Counted from the first letter of the stretch, positions 18,906 through 28,701 are shown. The stretch: 64,000 nucleotides of DNA from Lachnospiraceae bacterium (GCA_029071325.1 JAIEAP010000004.1:62001-126000), one strand, 5' to 3'. Notes: a model not told the origin generated them from the sequence alone. Made by a program: numbers and translations.

Positions 18906-20720
18906 ATGCAGGCGATTATTTTGGCGGCCGGAATGGGAAAACGGCTGAAAGAATTGACCCGTAACAATACGAAATGCATGGTGGAGGTAAACGGCGTTAC
19001 GCTGATTGACCGTATGCTGCACCAGTTGGAACGCCGCGGCCTATCCAGAATTGTGATCGTGGCAGGTTATGAAAGACAGCGGCTGATGGATTATATCGGA
19101 ACGCTGGGGATTCAGACCCCCATCGTGTATGTGGAGAATCCCGTCTATGACAAAACCAACAATATTTATTCCCTTGCACTGGCAAAGGAATATCTGATCC
19201 GGGAAGATACGCTGCTGTTTGAATCCGATATTATTTTTGAGGATGCGGTTTTAGATGCGCTGATCCAGGATCCCAGGGAGACGCTTGCCCTGGTGGACAA
19301 GTATGAGAGCTGGATGGACGGCACCTGCGTGAAGCTGGGGGAGGATGACAGTATTGTGGAATTTGTGCCGGGTAAGAGATTCCGCTTTGATGAGTCCCAT
19401 CAGTATTACAAGACTGTGAATATCTACAAGTTCAGCAGACACTTTTCCGAAACGCATTACGTTCCCTTTCTGGAGGCATATTGCAGCGCTCTGGGCAACA
19501 ACGAATATTATGAGCAGGTGCTGCGTGTGATTACGATGCTGGAAGAACCGGAGATCAGGGGCAAGCGCCTGGAAGGACAGCAGTGGTATGAAATTGATGA
19601 TATCCAGGACTTGGATATCGCATCTTCCATGTTTGCGGAGGATGACGAGAGGGTGGCACTGATGCAGGGACGCTTTGGCGGATATTGGCGTTATCCGGGG
19701 CTGCTGGATTACTGTTATCTTGTAAACCCGTATTTTCCGCCGGACAAGCTCATGGAGGAGATGAAGGCGAGCTTCGGCGAACTGCTGACACAGTACCCTT
19801 CCGGTATGCGGGTCAATGCGCTGCTTGCCGCCAGGAATTTTGGCGTCAGACCGGAACATATTGTGGCAGGCAACGGCGCGGCAGAGCTGATCAAGTCCCT
19901 GATGGGCTCTCTGAGCGGCCGGACAGGCTTTGTGCGTCCTACCTTTGAAGAGTATCCGAACCGTTACGGAGCGGAGGAATCCGTTGTATATGTGCCGGAA
20001 GGAGAGGATTTCCGCTATGGAGCAGATGATCTGATGCGGTTTTTTGCGGATCGGGACATTCAGACCCTCGTGGTGGTAAATCCCGATAATCCTACCGGTA
20101 ACTATATTCCCCACGCAGATATGATAAGGCTGATCGAGTGGGCTGGAGAGAGGCATATCCGTCTGGTAGCAGATGAGTCTTTTGTGGATTTTGCCCGGGA
20201 GAAACATGCTACCCTGATCACCCAGAGTCTGTTGGAGAAGCATCCCCATCTGTGTGTGGTCAAGAGCATTTCCAAGTGCTATGGCGTACCCGGCATAAGG
20301 CTTGGGGTATTGGCGACCGGGGATACAGAGCTGATCGCAGGAATGAAACGTGATGTGGCCATCTGGAATATTAATTCCTTTGGGGAATTCTATATGCAGA
20401 TTGCCGGAAAATATCAGAAGGAATATGAAGCGTCTTTGGATCGGATGCGTGAGGAACGAGAGTATTTTAGCGGAAGGCTTGCCGAAATAAGTGGTCTGCG
20501 GGTAATCCCCTCTGAGGCTAATTATGTGATGGCGGAGCTGACAGGAGGTATGACGGCGGCAGAGCTGACGAGGTGTCTTCTGACACAGCGCGGAATCCTT
20601 ATCAAAGATTTGTCCGCCAAAATCAAAAATGGGCAGTTTGTGCGGTTGGCGGTGCGCAGCCGCCAGGATAATGATATGCTGCTGGCAGCGCTGGAGAGAA
20701 TTTTCGCATTTTGCAGATAG
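18906..20720 (+). CDS. Fused nucleotidyltransferase / PLP aminotransferase-or-decarboxylase
   Basis: 604 residues in two clear domains. Residues 1-245 are a LicC-like nucleotidyltransferase (LAAGMGKRLKELT and a Lys in NNTKCMVEV). Residues about 260-604 are a fold-type I PLP enzyme with NPDNPTG at 392, Asp423 in ADESFVDF and Schiff-base Lys457 in SISKCYGVPGIRLG. The PLP half resembles HisC and the CobD threonine-phosphate decarboxylase. The same fusion order is known from PntC, which makes CMP-2-aminoethylphosphonate, but no phosphoenolpyruvate mutase or phosphonopyruvate decarboxylase is in the window. A CDP-amino-alcohol phosphate made from an amino-acid phosphate is an equally good reading. 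The last six codons lie within repeat element copy B. Confidence 0.75.
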   Translation: MQAIILAAGMGKRLKELTRNNTKCMVEVNGVTLIDRMLHQLERRGLSRIVIVAGYERQRLMDYIGTLGIQTPIVYVENPVYDKTNNIYSLALAKEYLIREDTLLFESDIIFEDAVLDALIQDPRETLALVDKYESWMDGTCVKLGEDDSIVEFVPGKRFRFDESHQYYKTVNIYKFSRHFSETHYVPFLEAYCSALGNNEYYEQVLRVITMLEEPEIRGKRLEGQQWYEIDDIQDLDIASSMFAEDDERVALMQGRFGGYWRYPGLLDYCYLVNPYFPPDKLMEEMKASFGELLTQYPSGMRVNALLAARNFGVRPEHIVAGNGAAELIKSLMGSLSGRTGFVRPTFEEYPNRYGAEESVVYVPEGEDFRYGADDLMRFFADRDIQTLVVVNPDNPTGNYIPHADMIRLIEWAGERHIRLVADESFVDFAREKHATLITQSLLEKHPHLCVVKSISKCYGVPGIRLGVLATGDTELIAGMKRDVAIWNINSFGEFYMQIAGKYQKEYEASLDRMREEREYFSGRLAEISGLRVIPSEANYVMAELTGGMTAAELTRCLLTQRGILIKDLSAKIKNGQFVRLAVRSRQDNDMLLAALERIFAFCR

Positions 20721-21297
20721 CATATCGTCAAAGGAGAGGATATCATTCCCGCGATGAACATTATCCGCGTCTCTCCGCAGGTTTGCAGCCATACAGCAGA
20801 TAACATTGAGCCGGTGCGTATAAATTTCGCTGCCGCTGGTGTATCATCAGTTTTGTGTCTTTTTATGCTTCGACAATCCTTTCGGCCATGTCCGTCTGCT
20901 GAGCACATGCGGCTTCGGTTTTTAGTCCCTCTAAATGGGCGATCTTCTGTGGTCGATATGAGCAGGCTGCTCCCATAACTCGCCTCTGAACAAAGGAGCA
21001 TGCAAGGCTTGTGAGCTCAAACAATGTCCGCAGCCTGCACGTCACATCAGAACGCCCATTAAGAGGGACACAAAACCTGCAGATTGCATGTCCTCATGCA
21101 GACGGACATATGCCGAGGATTGTTCGAACGTTAAAAAGACACAAATCATCACAGATGATACACCGTTGGCAGCAGAAATTTCAGCACAAGGCGAGCGTTA
21201 TCCGCTGCATGGCTGCAAATGCACGGAGAGATGGCACGGTGTTTATCGCAGGAACGATTTCTCGCCTTGACGGTATGCTGTCAGCAAAATGCGAAAA
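20701..21297 (+). repeat. Long inverted-repeat element, copy B
   Basis: A ~597-bp element of the copy A family. Its ends are a perfect 14-bp inverted match (20701-20714 with 21284-21297) and the arms pair almost to the centre near 20970-21020. The mid-stem heptamer is GTCCCTC at 20925, matched by GAGGGAC at 21063. Both arms therefore differ from copy A in a pairing-preserving way. The left end overlaps the last six codons and stop (20718-20720) of the preceding gene. The rest of this 650-bp gap has only the promoter at 21316. Confidence 0.9.
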
Positions 21298-21315
21298 CTC
21301 AGACAGCGCATGGTA

Positions 21316-21344
21316 TTGCAACTATTGGCAATAAATAGTAAAAT
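21316..21344 (+). promoter_or_regulatory. Promoter following element copy B
   Basis: TTGCAA at 21316-21321 and TAAAAT at 21339-21344, spacer 17 bp, 27 bp before the ATG at 21371. It has the same hexamers and placement as the promoter after copy A. Confidence 0.65.
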
Positions 21345-21370
21345 GTAATAGTTTTGATAAAGGAGAGCTT

Positions 21371-22360
21371 ATGTTTCGATTTGAATCGTATACAGATGAC
21401 ATGGAGCAGAAGTGGGATGCGTTCGTGAGAGAGCGTTCGGTCAACGGAACCTTCTTGCAAGCAAGGGCCTTTTTGAATTATCATCCCAAGGGAAGATTTA
21501 CCGATGCGTCCCTGATTATTTACAATGAGAAGAATAATATTGCGGCGCTGTGCCCTGCATGCGTGACAGAGCAGGAGGGCAGGAAGATTTTCTATTCCCA
21601 CAGGGGCAGTACGTTCGGCGGTATTGTCATTGACCGGAAGCATTACAATGCAAAATATGTGGTGACGATGATACAGGAACTGCAGGACTATCTGAAAAGT
21701 CAGGGCTATGCGGCGGCGTATCTGAAGATGACCTCGGATATTTTCTCCTGTGTGGAAAGCGATCTCTTCCAGTATGCCTTCCAGTATGCCGGATGGGAAG
21801 AACATAAAGAACTGAGCACCTATGTAAATTACGGCTCCTATAAGGAACCCATACTATCTAATTTTGCTCAGGGCAAGCGCACAAACGTGCACAACTGTGA
21901 GAAGGCGGGATTGGTATGCCGTCCTCTGACAAGGGATGACGAGGTGCGGGAGTTCTATGATATTTTGTGTGAGAATCTGGGAAAATACGATACCAGACCG
22001 GTGCACACCATAGAGGAACTGCTGGAGTTCAAGAATGTGAGACTGACAGAGGAGAGCGGCTTTTTCGGTATCTACCAAGAAGAAAAGATGTTGGCAGGCT
22101 CTATGATGTTTTATTTCAGGGAAGCGGGCTGCGCCCACACTCAGTATCTGGCGGCCAGGCAGGCGTACAATAAGCTGAGTCCCATGACATTCATGTACTA
22201 TTCCATGATCGTGGAGATGAAGAACCGGGGCTATGAGCGGATTTCCTGGGGGACGGCTACGGAGGAGCTGGGAACGGTACTGAATATGGGGCTGATTACC
22301 AGCAAGGAGGACTTCGGAAGTTCCTACTGCAATAATCTGACCTATTCCATAGAACTGTGA
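21371..22360 (+). CDS. FemAB/GNAT-like aminoacyl- or acyltransferase
   Basis: 329 residues with the layout of the double-GNAT FemAB/BioF2-like family: a first half with YSHRGSTFGGIVID and a second with LAGSMMFYFREAGCAHTQYLAA and ERISWGTATEELG. These enzymes transfer aminoacyl groups from aminoacyl-tRNA to peptidoglycan precursors, or acyl/aminoacyl groups to surface glycans. In this locus, decoration of the glycan is as likely as cross-bridge formation. It has its own promoter directly behind repeat copy B, and AAAGGAGAG precedes the start. A GT2 gene follows 13 bp later. Confidence 0.7.
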   Translation: MFRFESYTDDMEQKWDAFVRERSVNGTFLQARAFLNYHPKGRFTDASLIIYNEKNNIAALCPACVTEQEGRKIFYSHRGSTFGGIVIDRKHYNAKYVVTMIQELQDYLKSQGYAAAYLKMTSDIFSCVESDLFQYAFQYAGWEEHKELSTYVNYGSYKEPILSNFAQGKRTNVHNCEKAGLVCRPLTRDDEVREFYDILCENLGKYDTRPVHTIEELLEFKNVRLTEESGFFGIYQEEKMLAGSMMFYFREAGCAHTQYLAARQAYNKLSPMTFMYYSMIVEMKNRGYERISWGTATEELGTVLNMGLITSKEDFGSSYCNNLTYSIEL

Positions 22361-22373
22361 TCAGGAGGAAACG

Positions 22374-23381
22374 ATGAAAGTCAGCATACTTGTTACATTT
22401 TATAATCAGGAGAAATATGTGGACCGGGCGCTGCAGAGTGTTTTTGACCAACAGTGCGATTTTGATTTTGAGGTTCTGGTGGGGGATGACGGATCTACGG
22501 ATGCAACCATGGAGAAGCTCTTAGCGTGGCAGGAGAAATACCCGGATCGGATGAAGATATATACTATGGAACGCAAAGACGGTGTAAAATACAACGGAAG
22601 CCAGCGCGCCTCCCGGAACCGTCTGAACCTTCTTGACCATGTGCAGGGAGAGTATTTCGCATATCTGGACGGTGACGATTTTTACATCGACCCAAATAAG
22701 CTGCAAAAACAGGTGGAGATTCTGGACAAGCCGGAGAACCGGGGATATGCGCTCTGCGCCCACAATGTCTATGCCTATGACGAGAAGACGGGAAGCAATA
22801 CTCCGTTTTTGCCGTGTGACCATGTGCTGAAATTGAAGAGTACTACCTATTGGGGAAGATTTTATTTTCATCCCGATTCTATCCTGATGCGCAGTGAATA
22901 TATCAGCCGCATCCCCAAAGATGTGGTTTTGGATTATTTTAATGACAATACCATTACCTTCTGTTTCTTAAAATATGGCGGGGTATATTACCTGCCTGAT
23001 ATTATGGCAAGCTACAGTCAGACCGGAGACGGGATATGGACCGGAAGCTCGAAATTCATAGGGAGCTTAAGAAATCTGATGGATTATGATCTGGAAATGA
23101 AGATCGCACCGGAGTTTCAAACATATAGCCTGATACGCCACAGAGCGGATATGCGCGCCATCTTACGGGATAAGGAGCCTCAGGACGAGAGCAGACTGAC
23201 GTTCTATATGGAGCGGATCAAAGCGGACGGACTGCACACCGCAGGAAAATGGCTGGACTGCCGCCTGGGGAGAGCAAAATTTGACGGCAAAATGCGCATA
23301 CTGTATTACAGAGCCATCGTCCTGTACCTGGTTTATCATGTGAAGTGGCTGATCGTGGATCAGTGGCTCCGCAGGAACTAG
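22374..23381 (+). CDS. GT2 glycosyltransferase
   Basis: 335 residues. The GT-A domain begins at residue 1 (VSILVTFYNQEKYVDRALQS, then VGDDGSTDAT). The metal-binding DxD is in AYLDGDDFYIDP. The C-terminal ~100 residues are basic, with a hydrophobic stretch near the end, suggesting membrane association. The sugar is not identifiable. AGGAGGAAACG precedes the ATG. It is part of a tight run from the FemAB-like gene to the second flippase. Confidence 0.8.
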   Translation: MKVSILVTFYNQEKYVDRALQSVFDQQCDFDFEVLVGDDGSTDATMEKLLAWQEKYPDRMKIYTMERKDGVKYNGSQRASRNRLNLLDHVQGEYFAYLDGDDFYIDPNKLQKQVEILDKPENRGYALCAHNVYAYDEKTGSNTPFLPCDHVLKLKSTTYWGRFYFHPDSILMRSEYISRIPKDVVLDYFNDNTITFCFLKYGGVYYLPDIMASYSQTGDGIWTGSSKFIGSLRNLMDYDLEMKIAPEFQTYSLIRHRADMRAILRDKEPQDESRLTFYMERIKADGLHTAGKWLDCRLGRAKFDGKMRILYYRAIVLYLVYHVKWLIVDQWLRRN

Positions 23382-23410
23382 AAGGCAGCAGGACCGGAAG
23401 GAGAGCGTCC

Positions 23411-24334
23411 ATGGAGAACTTAAGAGTTGGTTTTGTCGTGCTGCATTACTGTGCAGCAGATATGACCAGGAAAAGCGTGGCATCGATTCAGGAAAAACTT
23501 AAGAACACGGATTATGCGATCGTTGTGGTGGACAATGCCTCAGGGAACGGCACCGGGAAGGAGCTGGCGGAGGAATATAAGGGTGACAGCCGGGTGACTG
23601 TACTGTTAAGTGAGGAGAACCTGGGATTTGCCCGGGGAAATAATCTTGGCTATGTATATGCAAAGGAACAGTTGTCCTGTGATTTTATCTGCGTAATGAA
23701 CAATGATGTGATGATACTGCAGGACAATTTTGCGGAATTGATCAGTAAGGCATATCAAGAGTATGGATTCGGGGTTCTGGGGCCCCATATTGAATTGAAA
23801 GACGGTTCAGAGAATGCCATGTATTATGAGATTGCGCCGCTTCACAGTCTGAGAAAGGAACGGGATTACTACCGCAGGCGGCTGCGCCATATCACGTCGC
23901 CGCTTTACGGGCTGTGGAATGTCTGGGACAATCTGAAACTGGCGCTTCGCATACTGCTGGGCAAATTGCATGTGATGCCGGAAATGAAACGCCATGAGGA
24001 TCAGGTGGAGGGCGCCGGGGAACGTCATGAAAATCTGGTATTGCACGGCTGCTGCCTTATTTTTTCGCCTGTTTATTTACAGCGTTTTGCAGATGCATTC
24101 GATCCGGTGACATTTATGTTCCGGGAGGAGGAACTGCTGTACCTGCGGTGCCAGAATGCGGGGCTTAAGGTGTTCTATGATCCTGCGCTGCGTGTCCTGC
24201 ATCTGGAGGATATTGCGACGGACTTTATATATAAGACGGAACGGAAGAAGGAGATCTTTCATCTGAAAAACCAGATAGATTCCATGGGCATTCTCATAGA
24301 ACGTCTGGAGCGGAACGGAATCCGGGAAAGCTGA
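23411..24334 (+). CDS. GT2 glycosyltransferase, WbbL rhamnosyltransferase-like
   Basis: About 307 residues. Motifs are VVVDNASGNGTG, NLGFARGNNLGY and FICVMNNDVMIL, the pattern of WbbL-type rhamnosyltransferases that add rhamnose to a lipid-linked first sugar. ATG 23411 is chosen because GGAAGGAGAG lies just upstream and the GT fold begins immediately after it; the earlier ATG at 23345 lies within the upstream gene. The C-terminal region has a FREEELLYLRC segment typical of the acceptor side. Donor assignment is by family resemblance only. Confidence 0.8.
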   Translation: MENLRVGFVVLHYCAADMTRKSVASIQEKLKNTDYAIVVVDNASGNGTGKELAEEYKGDSRVTVLLSEENLGFARGNNLGYVYAKEQLSCDFICVMNNDVMILQDNFAELISKAYQEYGFGVLGPHIELKDGSENAMYYEIAPLHSLRKERDYYRRRLRHITSPLYGLWNVWDNLKLALRILLGKLHVMPEMKRHEDQVEGAGERHENLVLHGCCLIFSPVYLQRFADAFDPVTFMFREEELLYLRCQNAGLKVFYDPALRVLHLEDIATDFIYKTERKKEIFHLKNQIDSMGILIERLERNGIRES

Positions 24335-24344
24335 GAGGTTTATT

Positions 24345-25823
24345 GTGAAGGAAGTAAAATCTATCAAATTTAATTTCATCATGAATCTGATCCGGGTGCT
24401 GATGACCATTCTGTTTCCGTTGATCACGTATCCTTATGCTACACGGATCTTAAATTCGGGAGGCGTGGGAAGAGCGGCCTATGTGGCTTCTATTGTCAGC
24501 TATTTTCAATTGGTGGCAGCTTTTGGCGTCAACAATTACGCCATAACGGAAGGGGCAAAGATCCGGGATGACAAAAAGAGACTGGATAAGTTTGCCTCTG
24601 AGATGTTTTTGATCAATCTTGTGTTTACGGTGCTGGCGTATGTCATGTTTGCGGTGGCGGTTTTTTTGCCGAAGTTCGACGGATATGAAATACTGCTGTT
24701 CATTAGCAGTACCAGCATCTTGTTTACCACTCTGGGTATGGAGTGGTTATACGAACTGCTGGAGGAGTACCAGTATATCACCATCCGGTCTGTCGCATTT
24801 CAGATCATATCTTTGATCCTGCTGTTTGTGCTGGTTCGAAATGAAGGGGATGTGGCCTGGTATGTGGTGCTGACCACCTTTTCCACAGCGGGTTCCGGTG
24901 TGATGAACTTCATACACAGCCGGCATTATGTCCGCCTGTTCCGTCAGAAGATATCCTGGGCGGATATCCGTGTCCACATGAAGCCCATGGTCTATATGTT
25001 CGGCGTGTCTATTGCATCCGTCATTTATCTGAATTCAGATATCACGATGCTGGGCTGGATGCGGAATGATAAGGAGGTGGGGATATACTCTACTGCTTCC
25101 AAAATGAATCAGGTGCTCTGTACGCTGATCAAGTCCCTGAGCACAGTGATCATGCCCCGGTTGGCATATTATATTGAAAACAGCCAGAAGGATCATTTTA
25201 GCCGTCTGTTGAAGAAAGCCTTCCGGTTCATGATGCTGATGATTGTGCCCTGCATGGTGGGTATGCTGCTGATCTCACCCGAGGTGATCCATCTGATCGC
25301 AGGGAAGAATTATGAGGAATTTATGCCGGGCAATACGACTTCCAGAATACTGGCGCTCAACCTGTTTTTCTCCCCGGTCAACGGATTTATCGCTTATCAG
25401 ATATTTATGCCCAACAAGAAGGAAAAGATTATTTTCTGGGCGACCTGCGGCGGTGCGGTCACGAATCTTATCATCAATTATATTCTGATCCCGACCTACA
25501 GTTATAACGGAGCCGCTGTCGCAACGGTGCTGGCAGAGGCGATGGTCATGCTGATCTGCGTTGCCATCGGTCGTAAGATGATTCCGTTTCAGGGAATGTT
25601 TGAAGGGGTCTGGAAATATGTACTGTCCTGCACTCCCATGGTGTTGATCTATGTGCTGATGCCAAGGAGCATATTCCCGAATTATCTGGTATATATGGCA
25701 GTCATGATGTGTTTTGGCGCATTGACTTACGGGCTTATGCTGCTCCTGCTGAGGGATAAGCTGTTATTGGAGGAAGGCGGCAGGATACTGGAGCGGGTAA
25801 AGGGAATCGGAAGAAAATCATAA
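24345..25823 (+). CDS. Polysaccharide flippase, MOP/Wzx type (second of two)
   Basis: 492 residues starting at GTG. About 14 hydrophobic segments, with N-terminal [13 protein letters not shown] and [10 protein letters not shown], both hallmarks of the polysaccharide transport (Wzx/RfbX) family. It would flip a lipid-linked oligosaccharide. It differs from the flippase at 15554, implying a different substrate or a second pathway in the locus. It sits 10 bp after a GT2 gene and 26 bp before UDP-glucose dehydrogenase. No Wzy-type polymerase is recognisable nearby unless one of the membrane proteins at 5920-11464 fills that role. Confidence 0.85.
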   Translation: MKEVKSIKFNFIMNLIRVLMTILFPLITYPYATRILNSGGVGRAAYVASIVSYFQLVAAFGVNNYAITEGAKIRDDKKRLDKFASEMFLINLVFTVLAYVMFAVAVFLPKFDGYEILLFISSTSILFTTLGMEWLYELLEEYQYITIRSVAFQIISLILLFVLVRNEGDVAWYVVLTTFSTAGSGVMNFIHSRHYVRLFRQKISWADIRVHMKPMVYMFGVSIASVIYLNSDITMLGWMRNDKEVGIYSTASKMNQVLCTLIKSLSTVIMPRLAYYIENSQKDHFSRLLKKAFRFMMLMIVPCMVGMLLISPEVIHLIAGKNYEEFMPGNTTSRILALNLFFSPVNGFIAYQIFMPNKKEKIIFWATCGGAVTNLIINYILIPTYSYNGAAVATVLAEAMVMLICVAIGRKMIPFQGMFEGVWKYVLSCTPMVLIYVLMPRSIFPNYLVYMAVMMCFGALTYGLMLLLLRDKLLLEEGGRILERVKGIGRKS

Positions 25824-25849
25824 AGCAGAGGAAAAAGGAGGCATGGAGC

Positions 25850-27034
25850 ATGAAGATTGCGGTTGCGGGAACGGGATATGTGGGATTGTCCAATTCCATA
25901 TTGCTGGCACAGAACCATGAGGTGTGGGCGGTGGATATCGTACCTGAGAAGGTAGAAATGATCAATCAGGGAAAATCCCCCATTGTAGACAGGGAAATTG
26001 AGGACTACCTGGCGAAAGGGCAGTTGAATTTAAGAGCTACCACAGATGTCGGGCGTGCATACAGCGGCGCTGATTTTGTCATTATCTCCACGCCGACGAA
26101 TTACGATCCGAACCAGAACTATTTTGACACGTCCTCTGTGGAAGCGGTCATAGAGCTGGTAAAACAATATGCGCCGGAGGCGGTGATGGTGATTAAGTCC
26201 ACGGTTCCGGTGGGGTATACGGAGAAGATCCGCGAGAAGTCCAGAAGCAGCCGTATCATTTTCTCGCCGGAATTCTTAAGAGAGGGAAAGGCGCTGTATG
26301 ACAATCTGTACCCGTCCCGTATCATTGTGGGCTATCCCAAGGGAGATGAGGAATTAAAGGAAAAAGCGGAGCAGTTTGCCGGACTGTTGGAGCAGGGCGC
26401 CATCAAGGAGGACATTCCGGTTCTGATCACCAATCTCACGGAGGCGGAGGCCATCAAGCTGTTTGCCAATACGTATCTTGCGCTGAGGGTGGCATATTTC
26501 AATGAGCTGGATACCTATGCAGAAGTTCGGGGGCTGGATACGAAGCAGATTATAGAGGGCGTGGGGCTGGATCCCCGTATCGGCAATTATTATAATAATC
26601 CGTCCTTTGGATACGGCGGCTATTGCCTGCCCAAGGACAGCAAGCAGCTGCTTGCCAACTATGACAGCGTGCCTAACAATATTATCGGCGCCATTGTGGA
26701 GGCAAACCGAACCAGGAAAGACTTTATTGCTCAGTGCATTCTGGAGCGGAATCCTTCTGTTGTAGGAATCTACCGCCTGACCATGAAGACGGACTCCGAT
26801 AATTTCCGGCAGTCTGCCATTCAGGGGGTCATGAAGCGTCTGAAGGCAAAGGGAATTGAAGTTGTGATCTACGAGCCTGCTATGAAAGAAGACAGCTTTT
26901 TCCGTTCGGAAGTGATCCGGGATCTGGAGGAATTTAAGAGACGGTCGGATGTGATCATCACGAACCGCAGAAGTGCAGAACTGAAGGATGTAGAGGATAA
27001 GGTATATACCAGGGATATATACGACAGGGATTAA
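25850..27034 (+). CDS. ugd: UDP-glucose 6-dehydrogenase
   Basis: 394 residues. N-terminal NAD-binding motif [13 protein letters not shown], the STVPVGYT loop, the [11 protein letters not shown] loop, and the catalytic Cys259 in GGYCLPKD; the C-terminal UDP-binding domain is present. It oxidises UDP-glucose (or a close NDP-hexose) twice to the uronic acid, so the glycan probably contains a uronic acid or a sugar derived from one. The length and YCLPKD form fit the short UGD class common in Firmicutes capsule loci. GGAGGCATGGAGC precedes the start. The assignment is firm at family level; the UDP-Glc substrate is inferred. Confidence 0.88.
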   Translation: MKIAVAGTGYVGLSNSILLAQNHEVWAVDIVPEKVEMINQGKSPIVDREIEDYLAKGQLNLRATTDVGRAYSGADFVIISTPTNYDPNQNYFDTSSVEAVIELVKQYAPEAVMVIKSTVPVGYTEKIREKSRSSRIIFSPEFLREGKALYDNLYPSRIIVGYPKGDEELKEKAEQFAGLLEQGAIKEDIPVLITNLTEAEAIKLFANTYLALRVAYFNELDTYAEVRGLDTKQIIEGVGLDPRIGNYYNNPSFGYGGYCLPKDSKQLLANYDSVPNNIIGAIVEANRTRKDFIAQCILERNPSVVGIYRLTMKTDSDNFRQSAIQGVMKRLKAKGIEVVIYEPAMKEDSFFRSEVIRDLEEFKRRSDVIITNRRSAELKDVEDKVYTRDIYDRD

Positions 27035-27045
27035 GAAGGATCAGT

Positions 27046-28701
27046 ATGAAGATAAACCGGTATCAAATTCAAAAGGCGGTCCGTTACCTGAAGCATTATG
27101 GTCTGAAGGAATTCTTCATCCGACTGGCAGAAAAGAGCGAGCCGGAGCATATTTCCTATGAAAGTGTTTATAAGAAGCAGATGGTGGGAGCCGCAGAACT
27201 GCGCAGGCAGAGAAGGGAATCGGACCGATGGCTGGGGCGCCCCATGTTCAGCTGCATTGCGGCAGGCAATCAGGATATCTGGCAGGAGCGTTTAAAGAGA
27301 CAGTCCTACCGGAACTGGGAGCTATGCATGGCGGACGAAGGATTTCAGAGGGCTGCGGCATCGGCCGCAGGCAGTTATTTTGTGCTGTTGGCTTCGGATG
27401 ATGTACCTGCGCCTGACGCATTGTACCGGCTGGCAGAGACAATTGTTTTTCCGGAACAGATCGTTCAGTCTGGGGTGCATTGGGAAAGCGGCATGACGCC
27501 GGATATTATTTATACCGATGAGGATATGCTCACGGAGGAAGGGGAAGGATATGAGTATCCGTTATTTAAGCCGGATTACAGTCCCGACCTGCTGGAGCAG
27601 TATTGTTATATGCGCCATTTGTTCTGCGTGTCCAGGGAACTGGCGCTGGAAACGGCAGAACAGGAGAAATCGCCCGTGTATTCTGCCGATGACCGGGACA
27701 TGGACTGCTTTGTGCGCGCATGCGCGGCCCGGGCTGGGTCAATCGTTCATATTCCAAGGGTATTGTGCCACAGGGCGCATAGAGCCTTAAAGGAGCAGAT
27801 GCCGCCGGATCGCCCGGTCCTGGTGAATACCTGCGGCACAGACTTTTCGGAGGAGCAGCCACTGGTATCGATCCTGATCCCCAATAAGGATGAGCGGTCA
27901 GCGTTAGAGAAGTGTCTTGCTTCCATTGCCCGGTCTACTTACCGCAATTATGAGATCATTATTATCGAGAATAACAGCGAGTCCCAGGAGATTTTCGACT
28001 ACTATGGCAGGATACAGGAAGAGAATCCGAGAATCCGTGTGTGCCGTTGGGGCGGACGGGGGTTTAATTATTCCGCCATCAATAATTTTGGGGAAGTCCA
28101 GGCAAACGGAGAATACCTGGTATTTCTGAACAATGATATTGAACTGCTGACGCCGGACTGGATGGAGCAGATGCTGAACTCCTGCATCCGTTCGGGGGTG
28201 GCTGCCGTAGGAGGGAAGCTTTATTATCCCGATGATACCGTACAGCATGCAGGTATTGTGGTGGGCATTGGCGGACATGCCAGGGGTGTGGCAGCAAATA
28301 TGTGCGTTGGACTTGCACGGAATGATCCCGGTTATATGGGCAGAGCTGTCCTAAAGCAGAATATGAGCGCCGTGACGGCAGCATGCATGATGATGAAGCG
28401 CAGTGTGTTCCGGGAGATTGGCGGCTTTACGGAGAAGCTGGCGGTGGCGTTCAATGATGTGGATCTGTGCCTGAAAGCCAGAAAAGCGGGCTATCTGATC
28501 GTGTTTGACCCGAAGGTGGAGGCATACCACTATGAGTCAAAATCCAGGGGAATGGAGGACACGGAGGAGAAGGTGTACCGCTTCCAGCAGGAGATTGAAT
28601 ACATGAGAGAGCAGTGGAATGATATTTTGCGCTACGGAGATCCTTATTATAATCCGAATCTCACACTGCATCGGACAGACTATTCTTTGCGCAATCCATA
28701 A
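27046..28701 (+). CDS. Two-domain GT2 glycosyltransferase with degenerate first domain
   Basis: 551 residues. The second GT2 domain (about 275-540) is canonical: SILIPNKDERSALEKCLASI, IIENNSES, YLVFLNNDIELLTPDWM and FNDVDLCLKARKAGY. The first part (about 60-260) keeps only fragments of another GT2 domain, including IIYTDEDMLTEEGEG and FKPDYSPDLL; the start of the nucleotide-binding fold is shortened and its DDG motif is absent. Such two-part enzymes are common in O-antigen and rhamnan loci. Here the N-terminal half is probably non-catalytic. The gene begins 11 bp after ugd. Confidence 0.8.
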   Translation: MKINRYQIQKAVRYLKHYGLKEFFIRLAEKSEPEHISYESVYKKQMVGAAELRRQRRESDRWLGRPMFSCIAAGNQDIWQERLKRQSYRNWELCMADEGFQRAAASAAGSYFVLLASDDVPAPDALYRLAETIVFPEQIVQSGVHWESGMTPDIIYTDEDMLTEEGEGYEYPLFKPDYSPDLLEQYCYMRHLFCVSRELALETAEQEKSPVYSADDRDMDCFVRACAARAGSIVHIPRVLCHRAHRALKEQMPPDRPVLVNTCGTDFSEEQPLVSILIPNKDERSALEKCLASIARSTYRNYEIIIIENNSESQEIFDYYGRIQEENPRIRVCRWGGRGFNYSAINNFGEVQANGEYLVFLNNDIELLTPDWMEQMLNSCIRSGVAAVGGKLYYPDDTVQHAGIVVGIGGHARGVAANMCVGLARNDPGYMGRAVLKQNMSAVTAACMMMKRSVFREIGGFTEKLAVAFNDVDLCLKARKAGYLIVFDPKVEAYHYESKSRGMEDTEEKVYRFQQEIEYMREQWNDILRYGDPYYNPNLTLHRTDYSLRNP

